A stretch of DNA of 17,563 nucleotides from Pelotomaculum sp. UBA1371 (GTDB lineage Bacteria > Bacillota > Desulfotomaculia > Desulfotomaculales > Pelotomaculaceae): positions 1 through 17,563 of the forward strand of contig DBRJ01000032.1 of NCBI GenBank assembly GCA_002305915.1, read 5' to 3'. Of this stretch, positions 7,765-14,314 are shown one piece after another (within the stretch, counting starts at the first letter, position 1; every line of letters begins with the position of its first letter). A program made the translations under genes and the position numbers. The notes beneath the pieces are model-generated. The model had not been told where the DNA came from and did not search any database. It saw only the letters and a program-made list of their open reading frames with translations.

Positions 7765-8060
7765 CATCAGGACAGTTATGCTGCCCAACAGGCCGCAGAA
7801 GGAAAAGGCGTCCTGTCCATTGGTTCCCCCAGTGATATGCGCCGCGCTGCCCCCAACGCTAACCTTACTTCCAGTACAACTGGGGAGACTACTATGTAAA
7901 AATAGTTGAGGAAGTTAAAAACGGTATCTGGAAGAACAGGCTTTACTGGGGGTGGGTTGGAAGACGGTGTTGTTGCCCTTGCTCCGTTAACTGACAAGGT
8001 CCGGCTGATGTCAAAGCGTTAGTAGCCGAGAAAGAAAATGCAAAAGAAAAAACGTTTTAG
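7765..8060 (+). pseudogene. 3' remnant of a BMP-family (PnrA-like) ABC lipoprotein gene
   Basis: Four short frames in succession spell the C-terminal part of a basic membrane protein/Med-family solute-binding lipoprotein: HQDSYAAQQAAEGKGVLSIG, then FQYNWGDYYVKIVEEVKNG, then GLEDGVVALAPLTD, then PADVKALVAEKENAKEK and a stop at 8060. Joining them needs single-base shifts near 7868, 7951 and 8001. The first two thirds of the gene and its start are missing. Known family members bind nucleosides for ABC import. The gene is plainly dead, and it separates gldA from the GntP gene. Confidence 0.85.
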
Positions 8061-8084
8061 ACGGTAAGGTAGGTGGTGATCTGC

Positions 8085-9404
8085 TTGATTAGCATGATCG
8101 GATTAATTGGCGGACTTGTATTACTCACAGTATTAGTTATAAGGGGGATGAATTTACTTATCGTTGCCCCTCTTTCGGCCTTGTTTGTTGCAGTATTAAA
8201 CGGAATCCCGCTATTTCCACAGCTTGCGGGAGAAGGGCAGGCCGATTTTGTAACGAGTTATATGAATGGTTTTTCCGGATTCATTACGCAATGGTACTTA
8301 ATGTTCCTTGCTGGTGCGATTTTCGGGAAAGTGATGGAGTATAGCGGCGCCGCGGAAAGTGTCTCAACTTGGATTTTATCAAAAATCGGCATGAAAAATG
8401 CAGTGTTTGCGATTGTATTAGCTTGTGCAGTACTTACATATGGTGGTGTCAGTTTATTTGTTGTTGCGTTTGCGGTGTATCCGATGGCAATTAGCGTATT
8501 TAAGGAAGCGAATTTGCCGAGAAGATTTATTCCCGCAGCACTCGCATTTGGCTCGGTTACGTTTACGATGACGTCAGCCGGTTCACCGGAAATTCAAAAC
8601 TGGATTCCGATTCCATATTTAGGAACCAATCCATATGCCGGTTGGGAAGTGAGTATTCTCGTTGCAGTCTTTATGATGATTTTAGGGTATTGGTGGCTCA
8701 TGAAAATGATTCGGAAAGCTGTTGCGAACGGCGAAAATTTCGTCGCAAGAGAAGGGGATCATCTTGAAAAAAGAGAAGACTTGCCAAATCCTTTTCTTAG
8801 TTTGATTCCGCTCGCAGCGGTTCTTCTTGTATCTTTTTTCTTCCATGATTTCCTGGAACAATCGGCTTTAATTTTAGCATTAACGAGTGGAATTATGGCG
8901 ACGCTCGTCTTGAACTGGAAGTATTTCCGGGATATTTGGCATGCGGTCAGCGACGGGACGATGGGTGCTCTCGTCGCAATTGGTAATACGGCTGCAGTTG
9001 TTGGGTTTGGTGGCGTTGCAAAAATTACTCCGGCATTTGATGCGGCAGTAAATTTTATGACGAGCATTCCAGGCAGCCCTTTGATTGGCGGAGCTTTGGC
9101 TGTTATGGTCATTGCCGGGTTAACTGGTTCATCCTCCGGCGGGCAGTCGATAGCACTCCCGATTTTAGGTCCACATTATTTGGATCTCGGCATCAATCCT
9201 GAAGCACTGCACCGGACTGTTACATTGTCATCAGGGATCCTCGATACTCTCCCGCACGGCGGCTATACGGTAACAACGATTCGCTCGATTTGTAACGAAT
9301 CCTTTAAAGATGCTTACCCGGGATTCGGAACGATGACAGTCGTTATTACAATGATCGGTGTTGTGTTGGCGATTATTTTATTTTCATTTGGAATTGGGAC
9401 ATAA
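8085..9404 (+). CDS. GntP-family organic acid/gluconate:H+ symporter
   Basis: This is an integral membrane permease of 439 residues with about 12 hydrophobic segments, the usual GntP length. GntP proteins import gluconate and related sugar acids or hydroxy acids with protons; some homologues carry 3-hydroxybutyrate or glycerate, so the substrate is open. Supporting features are the N-terminal IGLIGGLVLL, the TYGGVSLFVVAFAVYPMA segment, GSVTFTMTSAGSPEIQN, the SSSGGQSIALP motif and the PHGGYTVTT motif near the C-terminus. A TTG start at 8085 fits best because AGGTGGTGAT ends 4 nt before it; GTG 8073 and ATG 8094 are alternatives in frame. Codon use seems unlike the neighbours, with many NCG codons and A/T-rich third positions resembling Bacillaceae genes, hinting at transfer (by eye). 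It follows the decayed BMP gene. Confidence 0.88.
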   Translation: MISMIGLIGGLVLLTVLVIRGMNLLIVAPLSALFVAVLNGIPLFPQLAGEGQADFVTSYMNGFSGFITQWYLMFLAGAIFGKVMEYSGAAESVSTWILSKIGMKNAVFAIVLACAVLTYGGVSLFVVAFAVYPMAISVFKEANLPRRFIPAALAFGSVTFTMTSAGSPEIQNWIPIPYLGTNPYAGWEVSILVAVFMMILGYWWLMKMIRKAVANGENFVAREGDHLEKREDLPNPFLSLIPLAAVLLVSFFFHDFLEQSALILALTSGIMATLVLNWKYFRDIWHAVSDGTMGALVAIGNTAAVVGFGGVAKITPAFDAAVNFMTSIPGSPLIGGALAVMVIAGLTGSSSGGQSIALPILGPHYLDLGINPEALHRTVTLSSGILDTLPHGGYTVTTIRSICNESFKDAYPGFGTMTVVITMIGVVLAIILFSFGIGT

Positions 9405-9416
9405 TATGATTTGCTT

Positions 9417-9740
9417 TTAGTGAAACAGTACAATGAACCCTAATGTCAAGACAAAATTTTTTAAATGGGCTGGTAAACCGACTGCCTTGCTCCTATTCAA
9501 TATGATGGGGGCTCCGTGCCTTTCGATAGCTTTGTTTACGGCAACAGCCACGTCAAGCAATTGTACCGGTTCCTTTATCAGTTCCAGATCGGGATTTTGT
9601 TTTGCAATAGCTTGAAGGCTGGTGCGCTCGAACACAACTGCATCAATTATATTACTCTTCAGCGCTGCAGTGGCGTCTATAATATTATTCATATTGAATA
9701 TTTTAGCTTGAGGAAATCTCTGCCGGGCAATAATTAAAAG
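9417..9740 (-). pseudogene. Remnant of a family-3 solute-binding protein (lobe 2)
   Basis: Recognisable homology covers about 9531-9740: ARQRFPQAKIFNMNNIIDA, TAALKSNIIDAVVFE, then PDLELIKEPVQLLDVAVAVN. This is the second lobe of an amino-acid-binding protein (SBP_bac_3), in which a segment like AxxxFPxAKI..ALKxGxxDAVV is typical. The signal peptide and first lobe are absent, and the open frame past VAVAVNK (to 9417) no longer looks like the family. It lies 10 bp beyond the ABC ATPase stop on the same strand, so it was probably the last gene of that operon. An expressed short product from an ATG at 9692 is possible but would not bind substrate as known proteins do. Confidence 0.75.
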
Positions 9741-9750
9741 GGTAGTTGCA

Positions 9751-10824
9751 TTACAATGTCAGCCGCAGTTTATTTACCCCGTTAACAAACGTATGTACAA
9801 TCTCACCCGCCGTGTTATGGATCATCACCCTGGCCAGGTCGTCCGCCGCAGTTGCCAGCGCGTCTTCACTGTCGCCGGGATAGGTGACGATTACCTCATA
9901 GCGGCTTAGCCGCTCTAAGAAACTGACACTTAAGTCACACACACCAAATTTGGGAACAACAATATTGATCACCAGTTCCTCCGCAATGAGCCTTAGCTTC
10001 TTAGCAGTCTTATCCTCCAGCGCATGGCTGAAACAAAAATTGTCTATGCCGGCCAACATTGCCACATAGTCAAAATCCCTTGATTCCACCTTATAGTGGA
10101 AGCTGCGGATCCTATAGATAAACGCCTGTGTCTTGGGTTTTTGGGGGTCCTCAAATATCCCGGCCGGCGTCCCCTGTTCGTAAATCCCGCGCTCGTCCAT
10201 ATAAAACACCCGGCTGGAAACCTCTTTCGCAAAGTTCATCTCATGGGTAACAATCAACATCGTCAGCCCGGTTTTTGATAAGCCGCGAATTACCGCCGTG
10301 ACCTCGCCCACCATAGTAGGGTCGAGGGCGGAAGTCGGCTCATCAAATAAAATGACCTCCGGCTCCATTGCCAGGCAGCGCGCAATCGCCACACGCTGTT
10401 TCTGGCCGCCCGACAGCTGATGGGGGAAATGACGCGCCCGCTCTGACAGCCCCACTGTTCTTAATAGGTCCATGGCTTTCACCTCCGCTTCATTGCGGGA
10501 TTTCCCAAGGAGCTTTATTGGACCTGCGCAGAGGTTTTCCATCACATCCAGGTGTGAAAAAAGCCCAAAATTCTGGAACACCATCCCCATTTTACGGCGA
10601 ATCCCGTCAATGTTCTTCCTATCTATTTTCACTCCGTTAAAATACACTTCCCCGGCAGTAGGCGGGTCCAGGAAATTAACAGCGCGCAAAAACGTGCTTT
10701 TCCCCGTACCGGAGGGGCCGATAATGGAGACGACCTCACCCTTTTGGATTTCTACAGTCACATTTTGCAGAATGATATTCTCTTCAAAGCTTTTAGTGAA
10801 GTTTTCCGTTCTTAGAATGCTCAT
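9751..10824 (-). CDS. Polar amino acid ABC transporter ATPase with extra C-terminal domain
   Basis: This is the ATP-hydrolysing subunit of a GlnQ/HisP-type importer, peripheral on the cytoplasmic membrane. It carries Walker A GPSGTGKS (residues 36-43), Q-loop Gln84, signature LSGGQ (137-141), Walker B VILFDE (157-162), the SALD D-loop and His194. The standard cassette ends near 245. A further 110 residues follow, unlike the usual 240-residue form. This tail has the shape of a small GHKL/RsbW-like fold: LRLIAEELVIN resembles an N-box and the end is FVNGVNKLRL, but the glycine-rich ATP-lid motifs are not clear (inference). The start is ATG behind AAGGAGGTGAGCTG. That leader is a copy of the permease gene's end, showing former stop-start overlap (TGATG) with the permease now at 11647-13965. 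The Nif11 cassette now separates the two. Confidence 0.93.
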   Translation of the reverse strand: MSILRTENFTKSFEENIILQNVTVEIQKGEVVSIIGPSGTGKSTFLRAVNFLDPPTAGEVYFNGVKIDRKNIDGIRRKMGMVFQNFGLFSHLDVMENLCAGPIKLLGKSRNEAEVKAMDLLRTVGLSERARHFPHQLSGGQKQRVAIARCLAMEPEVILFDEPTSALDPTMVGEVTAVIRGLSKTGLTMLIVTHEMNFAKEVSSRVFYMDERGIYEQGTPAGIFEDPQKPKTQAFIYRIRSFHYKVESRDFDYVAMLAGIDNFCFSHALEDKTAKKLRLIAEELVINIVVPKFGVCDLSVSFLERLSRYEVIVTYPGDSEDALATAADDLARVMIHNTAGEIVHTFVNGVNKLRLTL

Positions 10825-10851
10825 CAGCTCACCTCCTTGTTAATCATCCTA
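10800..10851 (-). repeat. 52-bp direct repeat, left copy (ATPase start)
   Basis: The segment is identical to 11623-11674 over 52 bp by direct comparison. On the minus strand it holds the last codons and stop of the permease (MINKEVS), the ribosome binding site, and the first 25 bp of the ATPase gene. In this copy it serves as the functional 5' end of the ATPase gene. The two copies bound the Nif11-bearing insert, 10852-11622. Confidence 0.9.
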
Positions 10852-10928
10852 GCGGCACCCAAAACTATCAATAGTTTACATGCAAACCAAGGCTTTGCTG
10901 TTTGTAAAGGGTACCATATTTGCCATTA

Positions 10929-11267
10929 TTAATCGAAACACAAATTATCCCATCCACAATCATAACAGCCCCATAATCTGCCACCCATGGTAATCCAAGT
11001 ATTTGTACTCTCACACTTAGGACAACGCCACCCTCCATCCTTGCCGGCGGAAACTCGAGCAAGCTCTTCTTCTGATAATTTTACTGTTCCCTTTTCCGTT
11101 ACTTGCTGCATTTCTTTGAATTCATCCACTGTAAAAATAAACCCTGCTTTTGCTGCAAAGGAAACCAAATCCTCCAAGGATGACGGATTAATATCCTTCA
11201 ATTCCTTTTGCAATGCTTTGCTCCCGGTTAATTCATCTTGAAATCTCTTTACATTTTCCTTAGACAT
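10929..11267 (-). CDS. Nif11-type leader peptide with zinc-ribbon-like Cys-rich C-terminus
   Basis: A 112-residue protein. Residues 1-75 match the Nif11-like leader family of RiPP precursors: helical N-terminus (MSKENVKRFQDEL), LEDLVSFAAKAGFIFTVDEF, then SEEELARVSAGK just before a GG at 78-79, the usual leader/core border. The last 33 residues hold five Cys (82, 85, 101, 104, 110). Four of them form CPKC-X15-CYDC, with Trp and Gly as in a zinc ribbon. In known families the leader directs modification and export of the core. No lanthionine synthetase, radical SAM enzyme, peptidase or C39 exporter is seen here, so it is either an orphan precursor acting with distant enzymes or a small zinc-binding protein built on a Nif11 domain. 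A GGGGG ribosome site lies about 10 nt upstream. Promoter module C drives it. It sits in an insert between two ABC genes. Confidence 0.88.
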   Translation of the reverse strand: MSKENVKRFQDELTGSKALQKELKDINPSSLEDLVSFAAKAGFIFTVDEFKEMQQVTEKGTVKLSEEELARVSAGKDGGWRCPKCESTNTWITMGGRLWGCYDCGWDNLCFD

Positions 11268-11312
11268 AATATTAAACCCCCTTCAACTAGTTATGTAATT
11301 TAAATTAAAGCC

Positions 11313-11358
11313 TGTTATATTCGCATTATATAACCTGAGGACTAACAAAACGGCTAAC
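11313..11358 (-). promoter_or_regulatory. Promoter module C, upstream of the Nif11 gene
   Basis: On the minus strand, GTTAGCC and GTTAGTCC are direct repeats 12 bp apart, then 8 bp, then TATAAT (11325-11330). The -10 box lies within the palindrome GTTATAT-N7-ATATAAC. The predicted leader is about 50 nt. It nearly matches module B base for base through the repeats and -10 box, and differs from module A at a few positions. It sits immediately downstream of the terminator at 11361-11396, which isolates it from ABC operon transcription. Confidence 0.65.
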
Positions 11359-11360
11359 AT

Positions 11361-11396
11361 AATTAAAAACCTCCATCGTCATTACAATGGAGGTTT
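11361..11396 (-). terminator. Rho-independent terminator between the permease and Nif11 genes
   Basis: The arms AAACCTCCAT (11367-11376) and ATGGAGGTTT (11387-11396) are perfect 10-bp inverted repeats with a 10-nt loop. On the minus strand the hairpin runs into TTTTTAATT. It would stop transcripts coming from the solute-binding/permease gene before promoter C. The ATPase gene must then rely on transcription from module C or on readthrough. Confidence 0.8.
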
Positions 11397-11523
11397 ACAC
11401 AATTTTTTCCGCACTACCGTATTTCAATTTTCCTTCCCTATTTCTGTTGCAAACTTTACAACAAGCATCTAAAGAGGATCCAATCATTACTACACTGTAA
11501 ACAGGATATAAACAGAGATTAAA

Positions 11524-11622
11524 CTATTTGGTGGTAATAGTAAAACGGTCTCCAGGCGCTTCTCCTATAAATACAACTTTTCCGTTTTCAGGAAGATCTA
11601 CTGGCTGATTACCTTTTACTGT
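11524..11622 (-). other. Coding-like 32-codon tail at the insert border, unrecognised
   Basis: From the inner edge of the right-hand 52-bp repeat (11622) an open frame on the minus strand reads TVKGNQPVDLPENGKVV then FIGEAPGDRFTITTK and a stop at 11524. It looks protein-like but has no start of its own and begins exactly at the repeat border. It is therefore probably the severed end of a gene brought in with the insert. I do not recognise the family. Confidence 0.35.
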
Positions 11623-11674
11623 AGTTTTCCGTTCTTAGAATGCTCATCAGCTCACCTCCTTGTTAATCATCCTA
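11623..11674 (-). repeat. 52-bp direct repeat, right copy (permease end)
   Basis: This copy is identical to 10800-10851. It supplies the true last codons and stop of the permease gene, followed by a vestigial ATPase start (MSILRTEN) that soon runs into a stop. The copies are 823 bp apart, and 52 bp is much longer than transposon target duplications. Recombination or replication slippage is more likely than simple transposition. Confidence 0.9.
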
Positions 11675-13965
11675 ACCAGCTTCTTAAACAGGTAGACGCA
11701 AATGCTTGTAACAATCAGATAAATTGCTGCCACAAACAGTAATGGGAAAAACGCGTCATAGGTGCGACTCCGGATGATATCACCCGCCCTCGTCAGATCC
11801 TGAATAGCGATATAGCCGACAATTGCAGTCGCCTTGACCAGCTCAATAAAGCCGGCGCAATAGGCGGGCAGGGCCCGTTTGACCGCCTGTGGCAGGGTTA
11901 CTTTTTGAAAAGCGCCCCAAGCGGTAAACCCTAAGCTGCGCGCCGCCTCTATCTCCACGGTGTCCACGGTATCGATCGCGCCCTTGAGGTTTGACGCGAC
12001 AGCCGCGCCCTCGACAAGGGCAAAGGCGCACACCGCAATCAACATCGCCGTAACATCAGTTTTCCCAAATATGATGTAGTAGCTGATCATCAATAAAACC
12101 ACCAGGGGCAAGCCGCGGATCAGATTGCAATAAAGTCTGCCCAGACCGCTTAATAATCTGTTCTTGTGCATCAGTACAAAGCAAAGAATCCCGCCAAGCA
12201 ATGTGCCGAACACTTGTGCAAGCAGCGAGATCGTCATGGTGACGCCTATACCGTCCAGAATCATCTTCCAGCGGTTCTCCGTGACCAAGTTGCGGTAAAT
12301 TGCGGATTTGAGCCATGCGGTAAAGCCGGCGCCCGTCTGAGACCCCGCGGCGCCGACCGAAGAAGCTTCCGCTCCTGTAGGTATTTTTAGCGTAATAATA
12401 CCCTGCTGGTCGTCGTAAAACGAGTTGCTGAACAGCACCGACTCTTGGCGCTCTTCGGTAATGGAAACGCTTGAAATCGCCATGTCGGCCTTGCCGCCGG
12501 TCACTGCGGGGATCAGGGCGCTGAATTCCATAGGATAATATTTCACAGTATAGCCGGCATGTGCGGCAAAACGGTTCATCAGCTCGATCGCATAGCCTTT
12601 TAGCTCGCCATTCTCTCCGAAAAAATCAAAGGGAATATTCGTACCTACCGTGGCAACATTTAAAACACCTTTCTTGCCCGGGTAAACCAGCTCCGGCATC
12701 GGCTCCTTAAGATCGGGCACGCCCTTAAACCAGCGGTTCTTCATCTTTTCAATGGTACCGTCGGATTTGGCCATAGCCAAAAAAGCGTTAAATTCATCAA
12801 TCAGAGCCTGATTGTCAAAACTGGCAAAGGCGCCCATGGGACTGACAAAAAACGAGGCAGGGATCTCAACAACCTCCATGTCCTCATTACCCGGTTCACT
12901 GACCAAAACTCTAAGCGCGGACAAATCTGCAGCTAACCCCGCGATCCTGCCGTTGCGCACATCCGCAACCCCGGTTGGCAACTCCTGGTAAAATACCGGA
13001 ATCGAACCGAACATCGGCACAACCGACTCCGATACCGAGCCGATGATCGTGCCCACCGTCTTACCCGCAAACCAGGTGTACAAACGCCCGGGGGCAGGTG
13101 TTTCCTGCTGGCGCTTCTTTACCACCAGCACGGTTTTGCTCACATAGTCGGGGTCGCTGAACAGGAAGCTCTCTTTCCTCTCGTCAGTGATATAAACGCT
13201 TCCCCCGATATCCGCCTTTCCACTGGCTACATAGCCCATCATTGCGCCTAAATCCATATCGACAAATCTAATGTCCTTACCTAACCACGCGGCAAAGCGG
13301 CGGAGTTGCTCAATGTCAAAACCTGAATATTCCCCGCTTTCCCCCGCAAAGGTAAATGGCGGATAAGTAGCCATAATAGCCGCGGTTAATGTCCCGTTTT
13401 CACCGGTTAGGGGGATCCCGGGCATGACCGCCTCAAACGCATAGGATTTCAGCCAGCGATCCTGCATCTCCTTGAGCGTGCCGTCCGCCTTTATATGCGC
13501 TAAAAATTCGTTGTATTGCTCAATGATATCCTGCCGCATGGAGAAAACGCCGTACTCAAAATCAAGCTCCGCAAGCGGGACGGGCAACGCCTGCAAGCCA
13601 TCGTATTGACCTGCCTGCAGGCTTAGCGTGGCGGCGACGTCATCCATCAGCGCGGCATCCGCCTTGCCCAGATTCACCGCTTCGATCTCCTCAACCGTAT
13701 TATTAAAGTAAAGTTTCTCTGAAGCGTTGAATATCCTGTCGGCCACCCCGTCAAACAGTGAACCGGTCAATATCGCAAACCGCTTCCCTTTGAAGTCTTC
13801 ATAGGTCGTTTGCTCTAAATAGTCACCTGACTGGTTAGTGAAAACCTTGTCGCCACCGGTAATATCATCGCTTCGCGCCATTTCCGCCTGCGCCTGTGAA
13901 CACCCCAACAGCAGTGCGGGAACTGCAAATAAACACAGTAAAACTACTGCTATGCCTTTCCTCAT
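11647..13965 (-). CDS. Amino-acid ABC importer: lipoprotein solute-binding domains fused to permease
   Basis: A 772-residue fusion, anchored outside by a lipobox (LLGC, Cys22). Binding parts come in an unusual order. A lone second lobe spans 55-175 (FKGKRFAILTGS to DGTLKEMQDRWLKS). A complete SBP_bac_3 domain spans 191-414 (TLTAAIMATYPPFTF to DGTIEKMKNRWFKG). A lone first lobe spans 433-528 (VLNVATVGTNIPFDFFG, KADMAISSVSITEERQESV). It then passes straight into a His/Glu/Gln-type permease (565-770) with about five membrane helices and the EAA loop EIEAARSLGFTAWGAFQ (671-687). The first and third partial domains could complement each other into one site, leaving two sites (inference). The ATG has AAGGGG 8 nt upstream. 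The partner ATPase was once translationally coupled (TGATG) and is now 823 bp further away. The substrate is likely a polar amino acid. Confidence 0.92.
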   Translation of the reverse strand: MRKGIAVVLLCLFAVPALLLGCSQAQAEMARSDDITGGDKVFTNQSGDYLEQTTYEDFKGKRFAILTGSLFDGVADRIFNASEKLYFNNTVEEIEAVNLGKADAALMDDVAATLSLQAGQYDGLQALPVPLAELDFEYGVFSMRQDIIEQYNEFLAHIKADGTLKEMQDRWLKSYAFEAVMPGIPLTGENGTLTAAIMATYPPFTFAGESGEYSGFDIEQLRRFAAWLGKDIRFVDMDLGAMMGYVASGKADIGGSVYITDERKESFLFSDPDYVSKTVLVVKKRQQETPAPGRLYTWFAGKTVGTIIGSVSESVVPMFGSIPVFYQELPTGVADVRNGRIAGLAADLSALRVLVSEPGNEDMEVVEIPASFFVSPMGAFASFDNQALIDEFNAFLAMAKSDGTIEKMKNRWFKGVPDLKEPMPELVYPGKKGVLNVATVGTNIPFDFFGENGELKGYAIELMNRFAAHAGYTVKYYPMEFSALIPAVTGGKADMAISSVSITEERQESVLFSNSFYDDQQGIITLKIPTGAEASSVGAAGSQTGAGFTAWLKSAIYRNLVTENRWKMILDGIGVTMTISLLAQVFGTLLGGILCFVLMHKNRLLSGLGRLYCNLIRGLPLVVLLMISYYIIFGKTDVTAMLIAVCAFALVEGAAVASNLKGAIDTVDTVEIEAARSLGFTAWGAFQKVTLPQAVKRALPAYCAGFIELVKATAIVGYIAIQDLTRAGDIIRSRTYDAFFPLLFVAAIYLIVTSICVYLFKKLVRMINKEVS

Positions 13966-14247
13966 GTGCTATGCCCCTTATATCTTAGTACCAGTATTGT
14001 AAACATCATCTGCCTGTTATGCTCCATCGGCGAATTGCTCGATCCCACGCTTCACAGGCATAACAAATTCCCTTAAGGAAAGGTCTTTGGGGCAGTTCGC
14101 CGTTTCCCGCCAGCCGCAAGCCGGAAAATGGCTCGTTTCCCCAATTTGTCGCTTCCTGTAAGGACATCGGTCTATATTCCGTTAAGCTATCGCTTATCCA
14201 GATTGGATTTTTTCGCCTTTGGGTACCCGGCGTTCTTTGATCACCGG
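13966..14247. other. Upstream region of the ABC fusion gene, no gene recognised
   Basis: A minus-strand open frame crosses this stretch, but its residue pattern is not protein-like and it runs through the permease shard and hairpin repeat, so it is rejected. The stretch holds TGTTATGC and GCATAACA as inverted arms about 30-40 bp apart near 14014-14070, and a GC-rich segment bounded by GGGGCAG and CGTTTCCCC at about 14090-14145 that could fold. These might form a structured leader for the ABC fusion gene, but no known riboswitch class could be matched. No clear promoter was found. Confidence 0.3.
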
Positions 14248-14314
14248 TGACCGGGATGCCGTATCCCGCTGCGCCTTCGATAAAAACTCCGAAGGAGAAG
14301 GCAATCAGAAGCGC
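14248..14314 (-). pseudogene. Shard of an L-lactate permease gene
   Basis: The minus strand encodes ALLIAFSFGVFIEGAAGYGIPV. This is the lctP signature region; the intact gene has ALLIAFSFGAFIEGAAGFGTPV at residues 117-138 (5316-5382). DNA identity is high over about 65 bp with a few substitutions, so it comes from a divergent paralogue and not a fresh copy. The homology ends abruptly at 14314, where hairpin repeat copy 3 begins, as expected at an element border. Confidence 0.8.

Noticed and set aside
10868..11062. Second frame overlapping the Nif11 gene
   Set aside because: It lies wholly over the Nif11 coding region and the gap, lacks domain features and has no ribosome site; the Nif11 frame explains the region.
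10852..11622. Calling the Nif11 insert a transposon
   Set aside because: There is no transposase, no terminal inverted repeats, and the flanking repeat is 52 bp, unlike target-site duplications.
13980..14247. Possible riboswitch upstream of the ABC fusion gene
   Set aside because: Some inverted arms are visible, but no conserved core of a known riboswitch class or T-box could be matched.
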